Positions 26,090-37,913 of a stretch of 64,000 nt of DNA are shown here, in pieces (the stretch's first letter is position 1; each line of letters starts with the position of its first letter). The DNA is from Pardosa pseudoannulata (taxonomy: Eukaryota > Arthropoda > Arachnida > Araneae > Lycosidae). The stretch spans positions 1-64,000 of the forward strand of contig JAGEOH010000208.1 of assembly GCA_032207245.1 (NCBI GenBank), written 5' to 3'. A program made the translations under genes and the position numbers. The notes under the pieces are model-generated. The model saw nothing but the letters and a program-made list of their open reading frames with translations. It searched no databases and had not been told where the DNA came from.

Positions 26090-29028
26090 AATACATATTA
26101 TTACACCCATATATGTACATATAAACAATAAACAAGATGTACATGAATAATGTACATCTTTGTTTTCATCATGAATGATGTACATAGATAGAAGACTGTA
26201 AATTTTGTAAATATATGTAAGATGCACAAATGTGAATTGTTCTAAAATCCATGAAGTGGCATTTGAAGTTTCTATTTTCATTCTCTGTTGCTACGATCAA
26301 TATGACAAAATCTTCCTTCTTTCACATCTCTATTAATTACAAATCTTTAAAATGATATGAAATGAAAATTACTGCCCATTAAATCAGATCTCTATTCCAA
26401 GCTATTCATCGATTTCAAAAACAGTAAATGCTTGCAGTGCTGAGTATTTCAATTAAATTTATAAAAAATGATATAAAACACCTATGTTTTAAGTTCATAT
26501 TTTGTTTATTTTTGTTCAATTTTTTCTTCTAATAATAAAGTATTTAACTAATTACCGCCTCCTAAATTTGCCGCACCTGGTAAAAGAATTGAGAACTTAA
26601 GGGCAAATTTATTAAAATGAAATGTTTCCAATTAATTTGAATTTTGTACTCACTATTCGAAAGTTTGTACACCAAGTTGAGTTCCAGAACATAACTTCTC
26701 ACTAGACATAATATCGATTGAAATATGTCTATCAAAATAATCAATATTCTATTCATTCTAATAATTACGATATATTTTTCTCAAGCTGAGTGTAGTCGTA
26801 GGAACATCACCTTATTCATTTCTTATTTGTTTTACGGTTATTTGGAGTCAACACTTTTGGGCGATTCATTTCTACTTTAGGGCAGATCAAATAAATATAG
26901 ATAATAAGTGCCAATATTTCAGCATTTGGTATAATTAAAGTTGAACCACCGCCCCAGTGATTAGGAATCTCTGTTCACTTTTTCTTTCGAAATGACAGCC
27001 ACTAGATGGCAGCACAAGAGATTTCTCTATTCTTTGTGCTTATCGATCCATCTCAATTGCCATAGTTAGGAATCTTTTTTTTTTTTTTTTTAAATTCTTG
27101 TTTTACCTATTTTATCTAAAAACGGTAGATGTTCAAAGTATTCAAAGTTATCATAATAGATTACAATGAAATGTCCTGATCGCCTTCAAATCTGACATAG
27201 CGAGAAGTTATTAATCATTATTAAGAAAACCTTTCAAGCCAAAAAACAGATCATCTTCAATAAAACGGGTTTTTTTTTTTTTGTATAAAGCCAAAAAAAG
27301 TTTAAAAAAAAGATTGCGAGTTCTTTTGATTCATCCTAAAATATTTTTAGAATGTTGTTACAAAATTTTTAATAACTTTGTAAAGTGTGCCATTTCTACT
27401 AGTACATTATGTTAAGATAACAGAAATTCACTTAACTCCATGTTAGAAATGGATGTAAAATGTTTTATTCTGTAAACCTAAAACTTTTAAAGTTATCCGA
27501 CATAATCCACAGAATGAAACAGCTAATTGTATTTCTCTGAAAAAAATGAGTTTCAAAAATTAGGTTGCGGGTAAGTGAATTTTAATTTTTATCTAAGTAT
27601 CCTTTTTATTTGAAAAAATTATATAACAAAACTAAATCATTTTTCCTGACTAATGATATGGGAAAAGTTGAATAGCGGAAGATTTTAGTTTCTATCGAAG
27701 GAATGTTAATAAATCTCCTTAATAAAACACATTATTTAGTTTTGTCTATTCAAGTCTCAAATCCCCCAAAAGTCAATGTAATTTTCTTATTGATTTGGTT
27801 GTTGTCAAAATCCTAATAAATTGCAGCTCTTTCTGCACATAATTTCTTTGGGTGAATTGAATTTTGAAATACCCAAAATGTCCCAAAAGTAAGTTCCAAT
27901 TCATTATGAAGAGACTACATTGATGTCATATTTTTTGCCAGTCTATTTTTCTTTTCTAATTATTTATTGTTCTGTCACTGAACTGACAGTAAATGAAAGC
28001 AATAATTATGGTATAATTCTGACTTTAAACTCATGAGCTCCAAACACAATGGACCTCTTCTATATTTGAAGTCATGGAAGTTAATTGGAACATTCATTTG
28101 ATGTGAATCGAACTCATTTCAAATGAGTCAAATTAATATTTCACTTTATTTTTTTAATATTGTCTTAAATGCCCTGAACATCATTCCAAACAGTGTGTTG
28201 AGAAAATTTTAAAACCTTAGAGAAATTTATGTTTGGATTCAATGCAATATTTTATATAAATCGCTTGTTTATTATATAAATATTTCAACATTTATTAGGA
28301 ATGGCACGAAATTTCCAATCAAACATGTAATCTTGTCAGTGAATGCGATTATCAATTCTCTGCCAACAATAATGTCCTATTTTCTATTCCAACTTAATTT
28401 ATTTAAAAGAAACGTAGTCCCACAGAAAGGAGCATTTTGATTTCTTTCAGAATAATTCAAAACGAACTCTTTGTTCTTTTCTACTTCTACACGGTATTGG
28501 TGATTACAAAAATTTTGTCAACAAAGTTGTTTTATTATGGAAGCTCATACACTAGAAAATCAACTTTGGTTGACAAAAAAATATAAAAAAAAGTTCCACC
28601 TCATAGTTTTTAAAACATTTTGGGTTTTGCCCCTCAAACACATTTATTGAAGAACTGTACAAAAATAAATAATATTGTAAGCGAATCGAAATACTAAACC
28701 GAATAGACTGTCACCTTACAATTCCAAACAAATTCATTTGCATACATATGTTTCATGTCCAAAGAAATAAAGCACGGATATTTCAATAATTTATAAACGT
28801 TCAATGACCAAACGCATTCATTTAAAAAGCATGAAATTTCTTTTCCATCCTGTCACGTTAACAACAAGCATTTGCTACAAGTCGAATTTGGAATTTTAAA
28901 ATGGTATTTTTGTAAAATATCCCAACCTTTCTACATTCATTTTTTTTTTCCAGTTTTGAAATATTCTCTTCTACAGCAATTTTAATAAAATACATATAAA
29001 TATTAGGAGGGAATTAAATTGTTAATCA
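26087..29028. other. No gene seen
   Basis: AT-rich DNA with homopolymer T runs at about 27077-27090 and 27270-27283. No gene, tandem array or transposon end was recognised. Confidence 0.5.
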
Positions 29029-29760
29029 TTGACTATCCTTGATGCATTTCTTCCGTTCCATCGAGAAAGTGGATTGAAAAGAGACCGTAGTACTTTTGGA
29101 GATGGCAGGACCGACTTGAGGTGAAACTGCCTATTACCCTTAGGTCCTGAGGAGTGGGGGAAAAAATTCACTTGAAGACGACATGCGACATGAACCACTA
29201 CTATGAAGTCGCTCCGTATTGGAGCATTGTTTTTTCTTTATCAACGTGAGACTTTAGCGAGATCTATTACGACATGACAAAAAGATGATGAACGGCCTCT
29301 TAGTCACTTATGGTATGGGAAAAGATTTGGGCCACCGTCGGCTCCCTTAGAAAACAAGTTGGAACGAAGAGTTTGCTCTCTTTCCATATAACAACACTGT
29401 ATTATTGCGATACTATTGTTTTGGAAACATCACACAGTACATAGATTAATATATATTTTCTTACACTTCAATATACAATATACGTGTGACTTGTTTGAGG
29501 TAGGGCTGCAACAGAGAGACATTGCTAACTACTTACACATCCGACCAATTATTTGTTATTGTTGCGAGATTCTCATCACGGCTCCAGAGAATCCTCGAAG
29601 TTTTCTCGACTCAGACGTTGCAAATTGTTATCGGGGCTACCCCTGTTCTCTCAATGCAACTCTTAACCACCGGTTCATGATTTTATTAAAAGAAAGGCGA
29701 TCCTATTATACCAAAAACTTGTGCGTTTACCTGATAACTCTTTCTTGAGGAAGTTTAATA
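29029..29760. other. Less AT-rich block, not identified
   Basis: Base composition is more balanced than around it, and CpGs are more frequent. A 110-codon plus-strand frame (29416-29748) contains FEVGLQQRDIANYLHI, which has the look of the start of a Tc1/mariner helix-turn-helix domain, but the match is too short to trust. It may be another decayed mobile element. Confidence 0.3.
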
Positions 29761-30474
29761 ATGAGATCCCTCGAAATCTTAAACAGAAATTGGCTTCATA
29801 AAAGTTGCCCAAAGGGAATCTGATGCTTTAAATTTCAGTAGAGACTATTTATTCTTACTTCCTCCTCCCTTACCCTATAGGTTTTTTGAATTTGAATGTT
29901 AATCTTGATCTTATACAAGAAGTTGTTAAAAACGAAATGAGTGATTCGCAATAGAGACTATTAAGGTTCGTTATACTGAAACTGAGTGGTTGCCTATCTT
30001 GACTGTGTTGACGAAAACACACGGTGTTGGAGCAGGTATCCATTGTGAACTTTTTAGTTTTTACTTACCACTGTCTTCAATCGCGAAATTGAAGCAATTC
30101 AACAGCTATTGGTTCGTAGTCACTCTTTTACTAGAGCAGTCGTCTTGCCGGATTCTAAGAGTGTGCTTCAAGCTTTTTTTGGATAACCAAAATACACTGG
30201 TGAGCAAAACTTGAGCAATGAAAGCAACAATGTAAAAATTTAGTAGATGGCCATGAAACTGCAGAAAAGAAGGTCTGGAGATCAGTAAAATGAACACGTA
30301 AGTCAGTACAAATGTCATGCGTATGCAAATATCAGGAACGAAACGTCAGAGGCGACGTGAGCGTACGCAAAACATGTAATGCCGGCGTGTGCAGCTCAAC
30401 AGTAGAATAAAAGGAAGGACGGAGACGCAAATTAACATACTCGCTGCAAGTGCCAGTGAGTGAGTTCGTGAAAT

Positions 30475-31480
30475 ATGGCTAGAAGAAATCACCTGGATGA
30501 CTTCACACTTGGAAGAATGGAGGAGGGGCTTAGCTGCAGTGTTCGGAATCAACAAAAGTGTCGTTTCGCATTCCTAACCACAGGTACAGCTGTTAGAAAA
30601 GTTGGTGGTGGTAGGAGATAACCCATATACCGTTCTGCAGGCGAAAAGAGGCCGCCATTCCTCAGTAACTCTGTACTGCAACGGTTTACGTCTTAACAAT
30701 TGGGCATATTCGACTCCCGTCCCTTCCGTTGAAAGTTGGCTACCGTTTACAGTGGTGCACAGATCCCAAAAACTAGGCAACTGATCAATGGAGTCGTGTC
30801 CTCTTTACGAATGAGTGAAGCGATTCTCAACGTGTTTTGATCTGGCATCAAGGAAAGACACCGTTACGGAGTTCCTGTCTGGAGTCATTATGCTGAACGG
30901 GTGAACTGAGCTCCACGTTTTCAGTAACCGGGGATCGCTATTGTGAGGAGGTACCATTGGCCCAGACCTTATTTTTATGGATCCCAATGCTCGAACTCTT
31001 GCTGTTGAGTAGCTACTGGATTGGCAAGCGTATTCCCCTCGAACATGTGTGAGACGCATTGTATCCTCCCAACAATTCAAACAGATGCTGACTCCTACCG
31101 CAATAAATGTTCGAGCGCTACGGTCTACTTTTTGCAACACGAGGGCTAATGAGACCGACACCTACTGCTTAAAGCCGATTCCAAACGGCTACGAACACCC
31201 ATGGCATAGTGGGATTCGAACCCACGAACTCCGGTTCCGAAGGCCAGCACCCTAATCATTCGGCCATCGATCCAATAAATGTTGGACTAGCTGGTTTTGA
31301 GTATGTGAAGCAACCATTGCAGTATCCCATATTAAGGAAGATGTGCTTGTTGTGCAATGAGGAGTCGCGATACTGTGCGTTCAATGCAGCTTGTTTTTGT
31401 TTGATTCCATACTGTATGCATTGTATTCCTTTTTCAGCTCCGATGCTTTCCCTCATTTCTGAATTTCATGTTTCTTATGG
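30475..31480 (+). pseudogene. Tc1-type transposase pseudogene
   Basis: Starts with ATG at 30475, giving MARRNHLDDFTLGRM, a recognisable opening of the Tc1 family. TTGTAVRKVGGGR, the loop after the first helix-turn-helix, follows. Conserved stretches then appear in shifting frames. At the first catalytic site the expected FTDES reads FTNE-stop (aspartate codon now AAT at 30810-30812). FMDPNART is the relic of the second catalytic segment, with its first aspartate kept. The block that should carry the third catalytic residue (NPIEHVWD type) is deleted. QQFKQML precedes the SINE and LVLSM follows it. Many stops and frameshifts mean it cannot work. The family's role is cut-and-paste transposition at TA. 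Confidence 0.9.
31112..31272 (-). mobile_element. tRNA-derived SINE inserted in the Tc1 element
   Basis: A 161 bp insert bracketed by an exact 11 bp duplication, CAATAAATGTT (31101-31111 and 31273-31283). Read on the minus strand, a tRNA-like head runs from 31272: box A region TGGCCGAATGATTAGGGTGC, anticodon loop CTTCGGA (anticodon TCG, tRNA-Arg-like), and box B GGTTCGAATCC with a pairing T arm. A body of about 90 bp follows, ending at GTAGACCGTAGCGCTC with no poly(A). A plus-strand frame of 68 codons across it is an accident. Confidence 0.92.
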
Positions 31481-31518
31481 AGTTATGGCACCTGTTACTT
31501 AAGTTTGGCACACCAGTG

Positions 31519-33965
31519 TAGTTTCCAAATAATTTTAAAATGTAGGCCTTTGCTCAAGGCACTGGCACACAAAATTTTATTTCCAGTGGATTCCTAACCA
31601 TTGTGAAATGAAAAGGCTGATACACTGGGAGATCAACACATGAACCGCATTTCATACAACTAAGTTGTTTGTTAATCTCACTCTTAAACAGGATAGGATT
31701 AAACGTATAAAAGATGGATTTGGGGGTTGAGAGAGAGAAGTAGTTTCACTGTTTCCAAGACCATCTCGACAGAGTTCAAGTGCTGGATTCACCGGACTGC
31801 GTTTTGTGTCATCCAATGACTTTGGAACATTTAAATAATTGGGTTCTACTTTCTTAGTATAAGGGTCCAATTGTGAGCCCTTATAGGCCCTTATTAGCCC
31901 TTAGGCTCTAATAGTTCGGCATTTGTAAAATAAATAAATAGACATAACATGTTAATATATAAGTATTAAACAATGTTTGTGTATTTTATATTAGTGATCA
32001 ACAAGAGTTGTTATCAATTTTGTTTTAGTGAGTTCGGTTTCATGTAGAACCTTTTTTGCCAATCAAGTCCTAATGCTTTTCGGTTCCTCATAATATGAAA
32101 ATGCTCTATCTCACTTGAACCTAAAAATGAAACTCTTCATTTGGAAAGAAAACAGATAATTTTTAAAATAGAGATCGTTTGGAAGAAATATTCATTGGAT
32201 TTCCTTTTAGATATGTTTGCAAGCAATATGAAAATCGTTTATGTTACTACTGCTAAAAGAAAGACGAGTTCCAAATATTTCTTCTGCTACCGTTCAAATA
32301 TGAGAATACTTCCTTGTGACGATCTTCTTTTATTTTCAGAAACCATCGAAAGTAATTCAACCTTTTTCTTCATTCGAAGTGGTTGGCCTTTCCTTTCGGA
32401 ACGTCACCACTGCAGGAGAAATGGAGCAAAATGAAAAGTCATTTTATTCGCGATTAAGACCAAATTTTCTTTTTAATGGGGCTCTTACTATGAAATCCCC
32501 ATTCCGTTTTTAAGTCTTCGTCCAGAGAAGAGGACTGGAAATTTCCGCGATATCCGAGTTGCACCCCACGATTTTTCGACCCGAAGTTGGGTCCCTTTAG
32601 ACGCTTGAAAAAAAACCTCAACCCCATACACACGCCCTGTTCTGGACCATCCCTGCCCCCTATCAGCCCTGTATATGTGTGTGTGCGTAATACACTTCAA
32701 ATATCTCCTAAGAATTCTACTCTTCCCACTTTTATTCTTTCCCAGTCACAAAATGTCTTCTAGAAAGAAGAGTACAGTCTCATTTTCTGTCCACTCGCCC
32801 CCGGCAAATGGTTCACTTTTTTCATCTCCATTCGGAGTGTCATCGAAAGTGTTTTTCTTGTAGCATTTCGTGACGTCCAAAAATCTTTTCTTCGTGCTTA
32901 AATAAAGGTGGACGTTGGACTCGCTGTTTCTTTTTATAGAAAGTAAAAGCAATAGGGGCTCAATTTATGGGATTTCCTTTACCCCCCCCCCACACACACG
33001 TGTGTCTTTTTAACCCAAAACTAAACTATTTGATTCTAATTGTATATTAAAATAAATTTTTGACGATTCTATCCCTGAAATGGCATCCTTTTGTTTATAA
33101 TGGTTTGGTTTGGAGTTTCCGTAACATAGTTTGACCGTGGAACTAACTATTAAGTTCTTTTGGTTTTCTGTTTGAAAAGTGTCCATGATCCTTTTCCAAA
33201 TCAAAGTAGCAGTTCATGACATGTAGATTTGCGTTTCAGTAAGAGTACTTGTATTATTATTTTTTTTTCTATTAAGTCACTTCCCAAACAATGAAACCAC
33301 TTTAAATTGTAAATGACATTTTTCCATAGCAAACTGCATACAGTTTGCAGTCTATTGAAAGAAAAAATGGTTTTGGAAAGAATATGGACGCATCTTATCA
33401 GCTGTAACGAGTCAAGAAACGCCTATAGCCAGCCCATAAGCTCGAATTGAGAATTCATTTTGGAGTGACGTCGTTTTAGGGACAGAAACTTGTTTTCGAA
33501 TCTTGATGGCATGGTATGGAAGCAAATCCTTCCGATTCCTAATCACTTTGAGTTCAACAGCATAGTCTGACCGAGTCCAATTTTCCTGAATGTGTGTCGC
33601 TGTCTGATGCAACCTCGGGATGTTTCAATTTCATCCTGTCCAAAGCTGTATGAAATTCTCAAGGTCCATTTGAGACGTATGCCAAAAGACCCCTCATGTT
33701 CCATATTGAAAAGTGGAGGTCATTGGGGAAGCACTTTATGGGACACTTCCAATCGATTCTACAAAAGTAAAAATACTATCGATACAACTATGTTATTAGG
33801 AATTCTACTCAAACATCTCAAAAAAACATTCCAAAATATACGAAGCGAACAGATGCTTTCAAATTTCTCGCTCATTGCATGAAGTTCGGTTATTTTAGTA
33901 TGGAATTTATTGGCCATAAAATCGAAATCCCTTATAAAATTTGGAATAGAAGGAAAATTTTATTG
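31519..33965. other. No gene seen
   Basis: Mixed AT-rich and moderately GC-rich sequence. It contains three GCCCTTA words spaced 10-11 bp apart (31876-31903) and a poly-C tract joined to a CA run (32982-33005). Several frames of 60-100 codons overlap on both strands, and none shows a known domain. No exon was supported. Confidence 0.5.
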
Positions 33966-34027
33966 TATATATTTACATATGCATATATATGTGTGTGTAC
34001 AGATATGTATATATATATGTATGTATA

Positions 34028-34081
<54 letters not shown>
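33966..34081. repeat. TA/TG microsatellite
   Basis: Irregular TATG and TATA units ending in about 45 bp of pure TA (34036-34080). It abuts the repeat at 34092. Confidence 0.95.
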
Positions 34082-34091
34082 TATGCAGAAC

Positions 34092-34279
34092 ACTCTATAT
34101 ATAACAACCCTCTAAAACGAATTATTAAACAGAAAATAATCTATTTAGGATTATTATAAAGTCAGTGTTCGAAATAAGCTGTAGCAACAAAAATGATGTG
34201 CACCTACTCTATACAATCAAAAATTTCAACCTAATTGAAAAGCAGTAAAATGTTCATAGCTTTCTGCATAGTATATATT
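34092..34279 (+). repeat. Dispersed repeat family D, copy 1 (188 bp)
   Basis: Nearly identical to 37914-38064. It begins ACTCTATATATAACAACCCT and ends CATAGTATATATT. Compared with copy 2 it has three substitutions and four extra short segments. Confidence 0.93.
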
Positions 34280-34281
34280 AT

Positions 34282-34455
34282 TTGATTTGATTTTTTGGAG
34301 CGCTATGGTCTACTTTTTGCATCACGGGGGCTGAGACCGGGACCTACTGCTTAAAGCCGATTCCGAACGGCTACGAACATCCATGCCATACTGGGATTCG
34401 AGCCCACGAACTCCGGTTCCGGAGGCCAGCACCCTAACCATTCGGCCATCGTTCG
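34282..34455 (-). mobile_element. tRNA-derived SINE, near-complete copy
   Basis: The same SINE as at 31112, read on the minus strand from 34455. The anticodon loop is CTCCGGA (anticodon CCG, tRNA-Arg-like) and box B is GCTCGAATCC. Unlike the nested copy, it ends in an A-rich tail seen on the plus strand as TTGATTTGATTTTTTG (34282-34297). It is flanked by an imperfect 13 bp duplication, TAGTATATATTAT (34269-34281) and TAGTATAAATTAT (34459-34471), 12 of 13 bases matching. Confidence 0.88.
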
Positions 34456-34527
34456 ACCTAGTATAAATTATATACACATATGTATGTCTATGTATGTATT
34501 ATACAAATATGTGTCTGTGTACGTATA

Positions 34528-34590
34528 GGAAGCTCTCCCACTCCACAGGTCCGAGGTTCGATCCTCGGGCTGGGTAAGGTTGACGGAATA
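34528..34590 (+). repeat. Second tRNA-like element, possible SINE head
   Basis: Contains a well-formed T arm, CCGAGGTTCGATCCTCGG, with a box B match (GGTTCGATCC), followed by GCTGGGTAAGGTTGACGG. No matching acceptor stem lies upstream, so it is not a working tRNA gene. It is on the opposite strand from the main SINE family and is a different sequence. Confidence 0.5.
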
Positions 34591-35480
34591 ATTGATTTTA
34601 CGTCCAAAGGCATTTTGAATTCTTTCCAAACTATCGCTTAACCATCTTTAGTGTGATGAGATGTCTAATCACTTCGTCTAAATTTCAACCAAACAGGGAG
34701 AAAAGAAAGCTTCTTTTCAATGAGTAGAGACAGAATCCCAAATCTTGTCTCATTGGCTCCCAAATATCGAAACTCATTTTTCTCATTAGTCACTGTTCAG
34801 AAAACTTTTAATATATATATATATGTATGTGATTATTGAGTTCGGCCTAAATGCAGTCAGAGGAAAACAAGTGTTATTGAGTCCAGTGCAACAGCTCCAA
34901 AAATGATAATTATTTCGGAGCCTTTCGCTTCCCTAAGACTACAGATTTTTTGGGAGGAAACTTTCATCATTGGAATTATTTATTTCAATCCTATGTTCAA
35001 TAACAAGTTGTAAATTTCAATTGGGTATTCAACCTCCTAAAATCACTCTTAAATGGTAAAAGAATCGTATATTAATCTTTGGGAGATGAATTCTTTTTTC
35101 TCTTTAATAGGGATCCGTTTGGAGATTCAAAATTCTACATTTAACTCTGTATGAGTTTGGCACCATTATTTTGGAAATCGAAATATAGGATGTGTTCATT
35201 ATCGAAAATACGAAGATTCACAACATCGAAGAAAATTGAAATTTCAACAAAAGTATACAATATTTTGTTTGTTGCATTTTGAACAGTATTTTTTAATGTT
35301 ATAAAATTCTTTAGTTTGCTTGAAATGCTGCATTTTAACATGAAATCAAATCAAAGATACAACAGGTGCATCTTTTTTTCTTTGTCGTATCACAGTAGGA
35401 TATTAATTTAACGGTACCATAGCCTATTAGGGAATGGCAAAATTTTCAAACAGATGCCATATCTTGTACAAACGTTAAAG
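34591..35480. other. No gene seen
   Basis: AT-rich sequence without a recognised gene. A short TA run lies at about 34809-34824. Confidence 0.5.
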
Positions 35481-35483
35481 CGA

Positions 35484-35546
35484 CCCCCCCCCCCCAAAAA
35501 AAAAATAAATAAATAAATAAAAAATAAAAATAATAATAATAATAAA
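35484..35546. repeat. Composite simple repeat: C12, A10, (TAAA)n, (TAA)n
   Basis: A cytosine run (35484-35495) passes into adenines, then TAAA units, then TAA units ending at 35546. It resembles an aged retroposon tail, but no element was recognised next to it. Confidence 0.95.
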
Positions 35547-35834
35547 GTAGTTCAGTTAACTCTCCAATTCTATAATCAAGGATTATTATTAGAATAACAA
35601 ATCTGAAAATACTTATCCTCGGCTGTCTAGAAGAAATCCTAGGAATGGATTAATAATAAAAAATGATCTATTATGAAAGTGGAGTATCCTAAATCTCGAG
35701 ATATCCTGTGTGCGGAATTCGGAATAGCTCTCCCTTCATTATTCCCCGGTGCATACCTGTTCTGACGCATTGATTCGAAAAGCTTTTTTGCTTTCGCAGG
35801 TTAGCGAATGCTGTCTATCTTGTTAATGACGAAG

Positions 35835-36081
35835 CGGCGGAAGCATGCTTCACTTGACGTCAGAAGCAGCCGGAAGTGACGACAGATTCCTGACTGCGCG
35901 TAAGCCACTAGGCTTACCTGCGATATTCGAAGCTGCCGTTTATTTATTTCGGGCCCAAATTAATTGTCGTTCTCTAATTTCGAGGGCTTTGTGGTGCTGC
36001 GGAGGTGAGTGGATCTTGATTTTGTTTTCGCTTTGCTCCTCCAGTGAAATGGTATAATTTGGTTTAGTTCGGAACTTCCGG
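35835..36081 (+). promoter_or_regulatory. CpG-rich promoter-like segment with a candidate first exon and 5' splice site
   Basis: The segment carries many CpGs in CpG-poor DNA. Seen: TTGACGTCAG (CRE octamer, 35855-35862); CCGGAAGTGACG (ETS site running into a half CRE, 35870-35881); CGGAG/GTGAGT at 36001-36010, a strong 5' splice-site match placing a possible exon end at 36004; and a second ETS site ACTTCCGG (36074-36081) in reverse. ETS plus CRE with no TATA box is typical of housekeeping promoters in animals, and a GTGAGT soon after fits a short non-coding first exon. A 70-codon frame (35845-36057) runs across the splice site and looks accidental. No downstream exon was recognised in this window. 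Confidence 0.45.
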
Positions 36082-37570
36082 TTTAGGTCAATTGACGTGT
36101 GTGGGGGAAGAACTCTTTGTATAGGTTGGCAGACACGGGATTCCAGCAGCGGGTGGCTATTCACATTCACTCTTTGTCAACAAAAGGAACTTTTCATGCC
36201 GGATTTATGCATTTCATTCACACAGTTTTATTAAGATTAACAAAAAGGGGAAATCGAGTGGGGACTGATTTATTATTTTTAATGTAAATGGACTCATATT
36301 TATTGCGCGTGCCTAATTTATAAAACTAAAAGTTCCGATAATAAACAAAAGTGAGCGGTTTCCTTTCTCTTACGACAAACTTTTCTCTCAAACATTTTTT
36401 TTTTTTTTAAATTGCTAATCCAGGAACGAATCAGATTTTCGAGGGGAATGTGCATATATCGAATTTTGGGATGTATGTGTTCTTTCTCTATTGTAAATGG
36501 GTTGGGAAAGTGCGAAATAAAAATAGGATTATATAGTTTCTATTACACGTAAATTACAATTTTTTTTTTTTCTGTTTGCAAGTAAATGAAGTATAAAAAA
36601 AATTCCGCATAAATGGTTTCCTATCAAAAAAAAAAAACTTTTCGAATTTGATTCTTTGGAAGAATTAGTAAGAAAATAGGATTGAAACATTATTATGCTT
36701 TCTCATAATAATGCAGATATATAAAACAATCTGTCATTGATTATGTTATATGCTGTATAGTAAAAGCAAGTTCGTTAAATTATTTATTGGCAAAATATAT
36801 TATTATTATTTTATTATTAAACTCTGGGGCTTTAAAATTTAAATTTTGACTGGTCTTTGAATTACGTACAAATCAATAGCATTTTTCATTTAAGATTGTT
36901 TCACCTCAGTAGTCATAAAAGTAACTGGAAATATTGATTTATTGATGAATGATCCTTCGGTGATAGGTTTGGCAATGGAAAAGATGCACTGGAAATAAGA
37001 AATAATCCATATCAACATTCTCCAGTATCGATATCACCTGCTCTTCCAAATATTATACAATAGCACTACAGAATACTCGGCAGCACAAAACAGAGATATT
37101 AATTGTATAAAATGGAAATATTTATTTTTACTTTGTCTACAACGGATTATATAAGTTTGGAATGTATTTGCACTTCTTGATCCTCAGCATTTTTATAAAT
37201 ATTATATTTTCAAGCCATTTCTATTAAATAATAATGATAAAGGAATTCTTAGTTTAAGTGTTCTTTACCAGTAGAAAATGGTTTTCTCATGTTATTATCA
37301 AATGTTTTTGAAATTGAAATGAGCAAACTTTCATTTTTTTTTTTTTCCAAAATTTTGGATAGGCTATTTCCAACCTGTTCTACATTTATTTAAATGAATA
37401 AGGAATGAGTGTATATCGGGATTTGCATCAAATGCTTTGACGTTAAGGGATTCTGAAACAACTCAATTTCAGGGTCTCAAATCTTACATTGAATTTCATT
37501 AAAAGCTTAAAATTCCTATTTTAATGCATATTACGTGTATTTTCAAAATTCATGTCTGTTACCATTCGGT
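36082..37570. other. No gene seen
   Basis: Possible intron sequence if the segment at 35835 is a promoter. A pyrimidine tract followed by CTAATCCAG (36395-36422) resembles a 3' splice site, but no coding frame follows it. Otherwise AT-rich with homopolymer runs. Confidence 0.4.
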
Positions 37571-37573
37571 TGG

Positions 37574-37710
37574 GAGCGCTACGGTCTACCTTTTTACACA
37601 CGAGGGTTAATAAGACCGGGACCTATTGCTTGAAGCCGGTTCCGAACGGTTACGAACATCTATGCCCGCAGCGACATTCGAAGCGGTTCCGAAGAGCAGC
37701 GTTTTACCAT
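37574..37710 (-). repeat. tRNA-derived SINE, damaged copy
   Basis: The body is well preserved (GAGCGCTACGGTCTAC at its 3' end, then TAAGACCGGGACCTATTGCT). The tRNA-like head has a deletion of roughly 20 bp through the T arm and a decayed end near 37700. Minus-strand element. Confidence 0.85.
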
Positions 37711-37913
37711 AAAACATTTCGAATTAAAATATGCACGAGGTATTTCTTTACTTTTACAAATACTCCCACATCGCCTCGTCTATTTTTTTGAATGCATCTG
37801 TTAATATTCTGCCTCTCTTTCATTATTTGTGGGATTTAAAACAAAGACAAAGAAGTCAAACTCAACGACTTTGCGACTATGAAAAGATATAAGAGTTCCC
37901 CTGCTTTGATTCC

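Larger units (their letters stand above)
30195..31518 (+). mobile_element. Tc1-like DNA transposon, full-length but dead, 1324 bp
   Basis: The left end reads CACTGGTGAGCAAAACTTGA. The right end read inward reads CACTGGTGTGCCAAACTTAA. Both are flanked by TA (30193-30194 and 31519-31520), the target duplicated by Tc1/mariner elements. Between them lies a Tc1 transposase relic on the plus strand (30475 to about 31480), interrupted by a SINE at 31112-31272. Without the SINE and one target duplication the element would be about 1150 bp. Known Tc1 elements of this type are 1.3-1.7 kb, so internal deletions fit. Confidence 0.92.

Noticed and set aside
25908..26281. Minus-strand frames with Tyr-Ile repeats
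   Set aside because: Translation of the (TA)n tract at 26039-26086.
30805..31161. 118-codon minus-strand frame
   Set aside because: Antisense shadow of the Tc1 transposase pseudogene.
31200..31272. Functional tRNA-Arg gene on the minus strand
   Set aside because: The acceptor stem does not pair, the sequence recurs with a shared body, and it is flanked by a target duplication: it is a SINE head.
31049..31502. Plus-strand frames of 68 and 97 codons
   Set aside because: They cross the SINE/Tc1 junctions and combine tRNA-like and decayed transposase sequence.
35845..36057. 70-codon frame in the 35.9 kb island as a coding first exon
   Set aside because: It runs through the strong donor at 36005 and shows no family resemblance; a non-coding exon is more likely.
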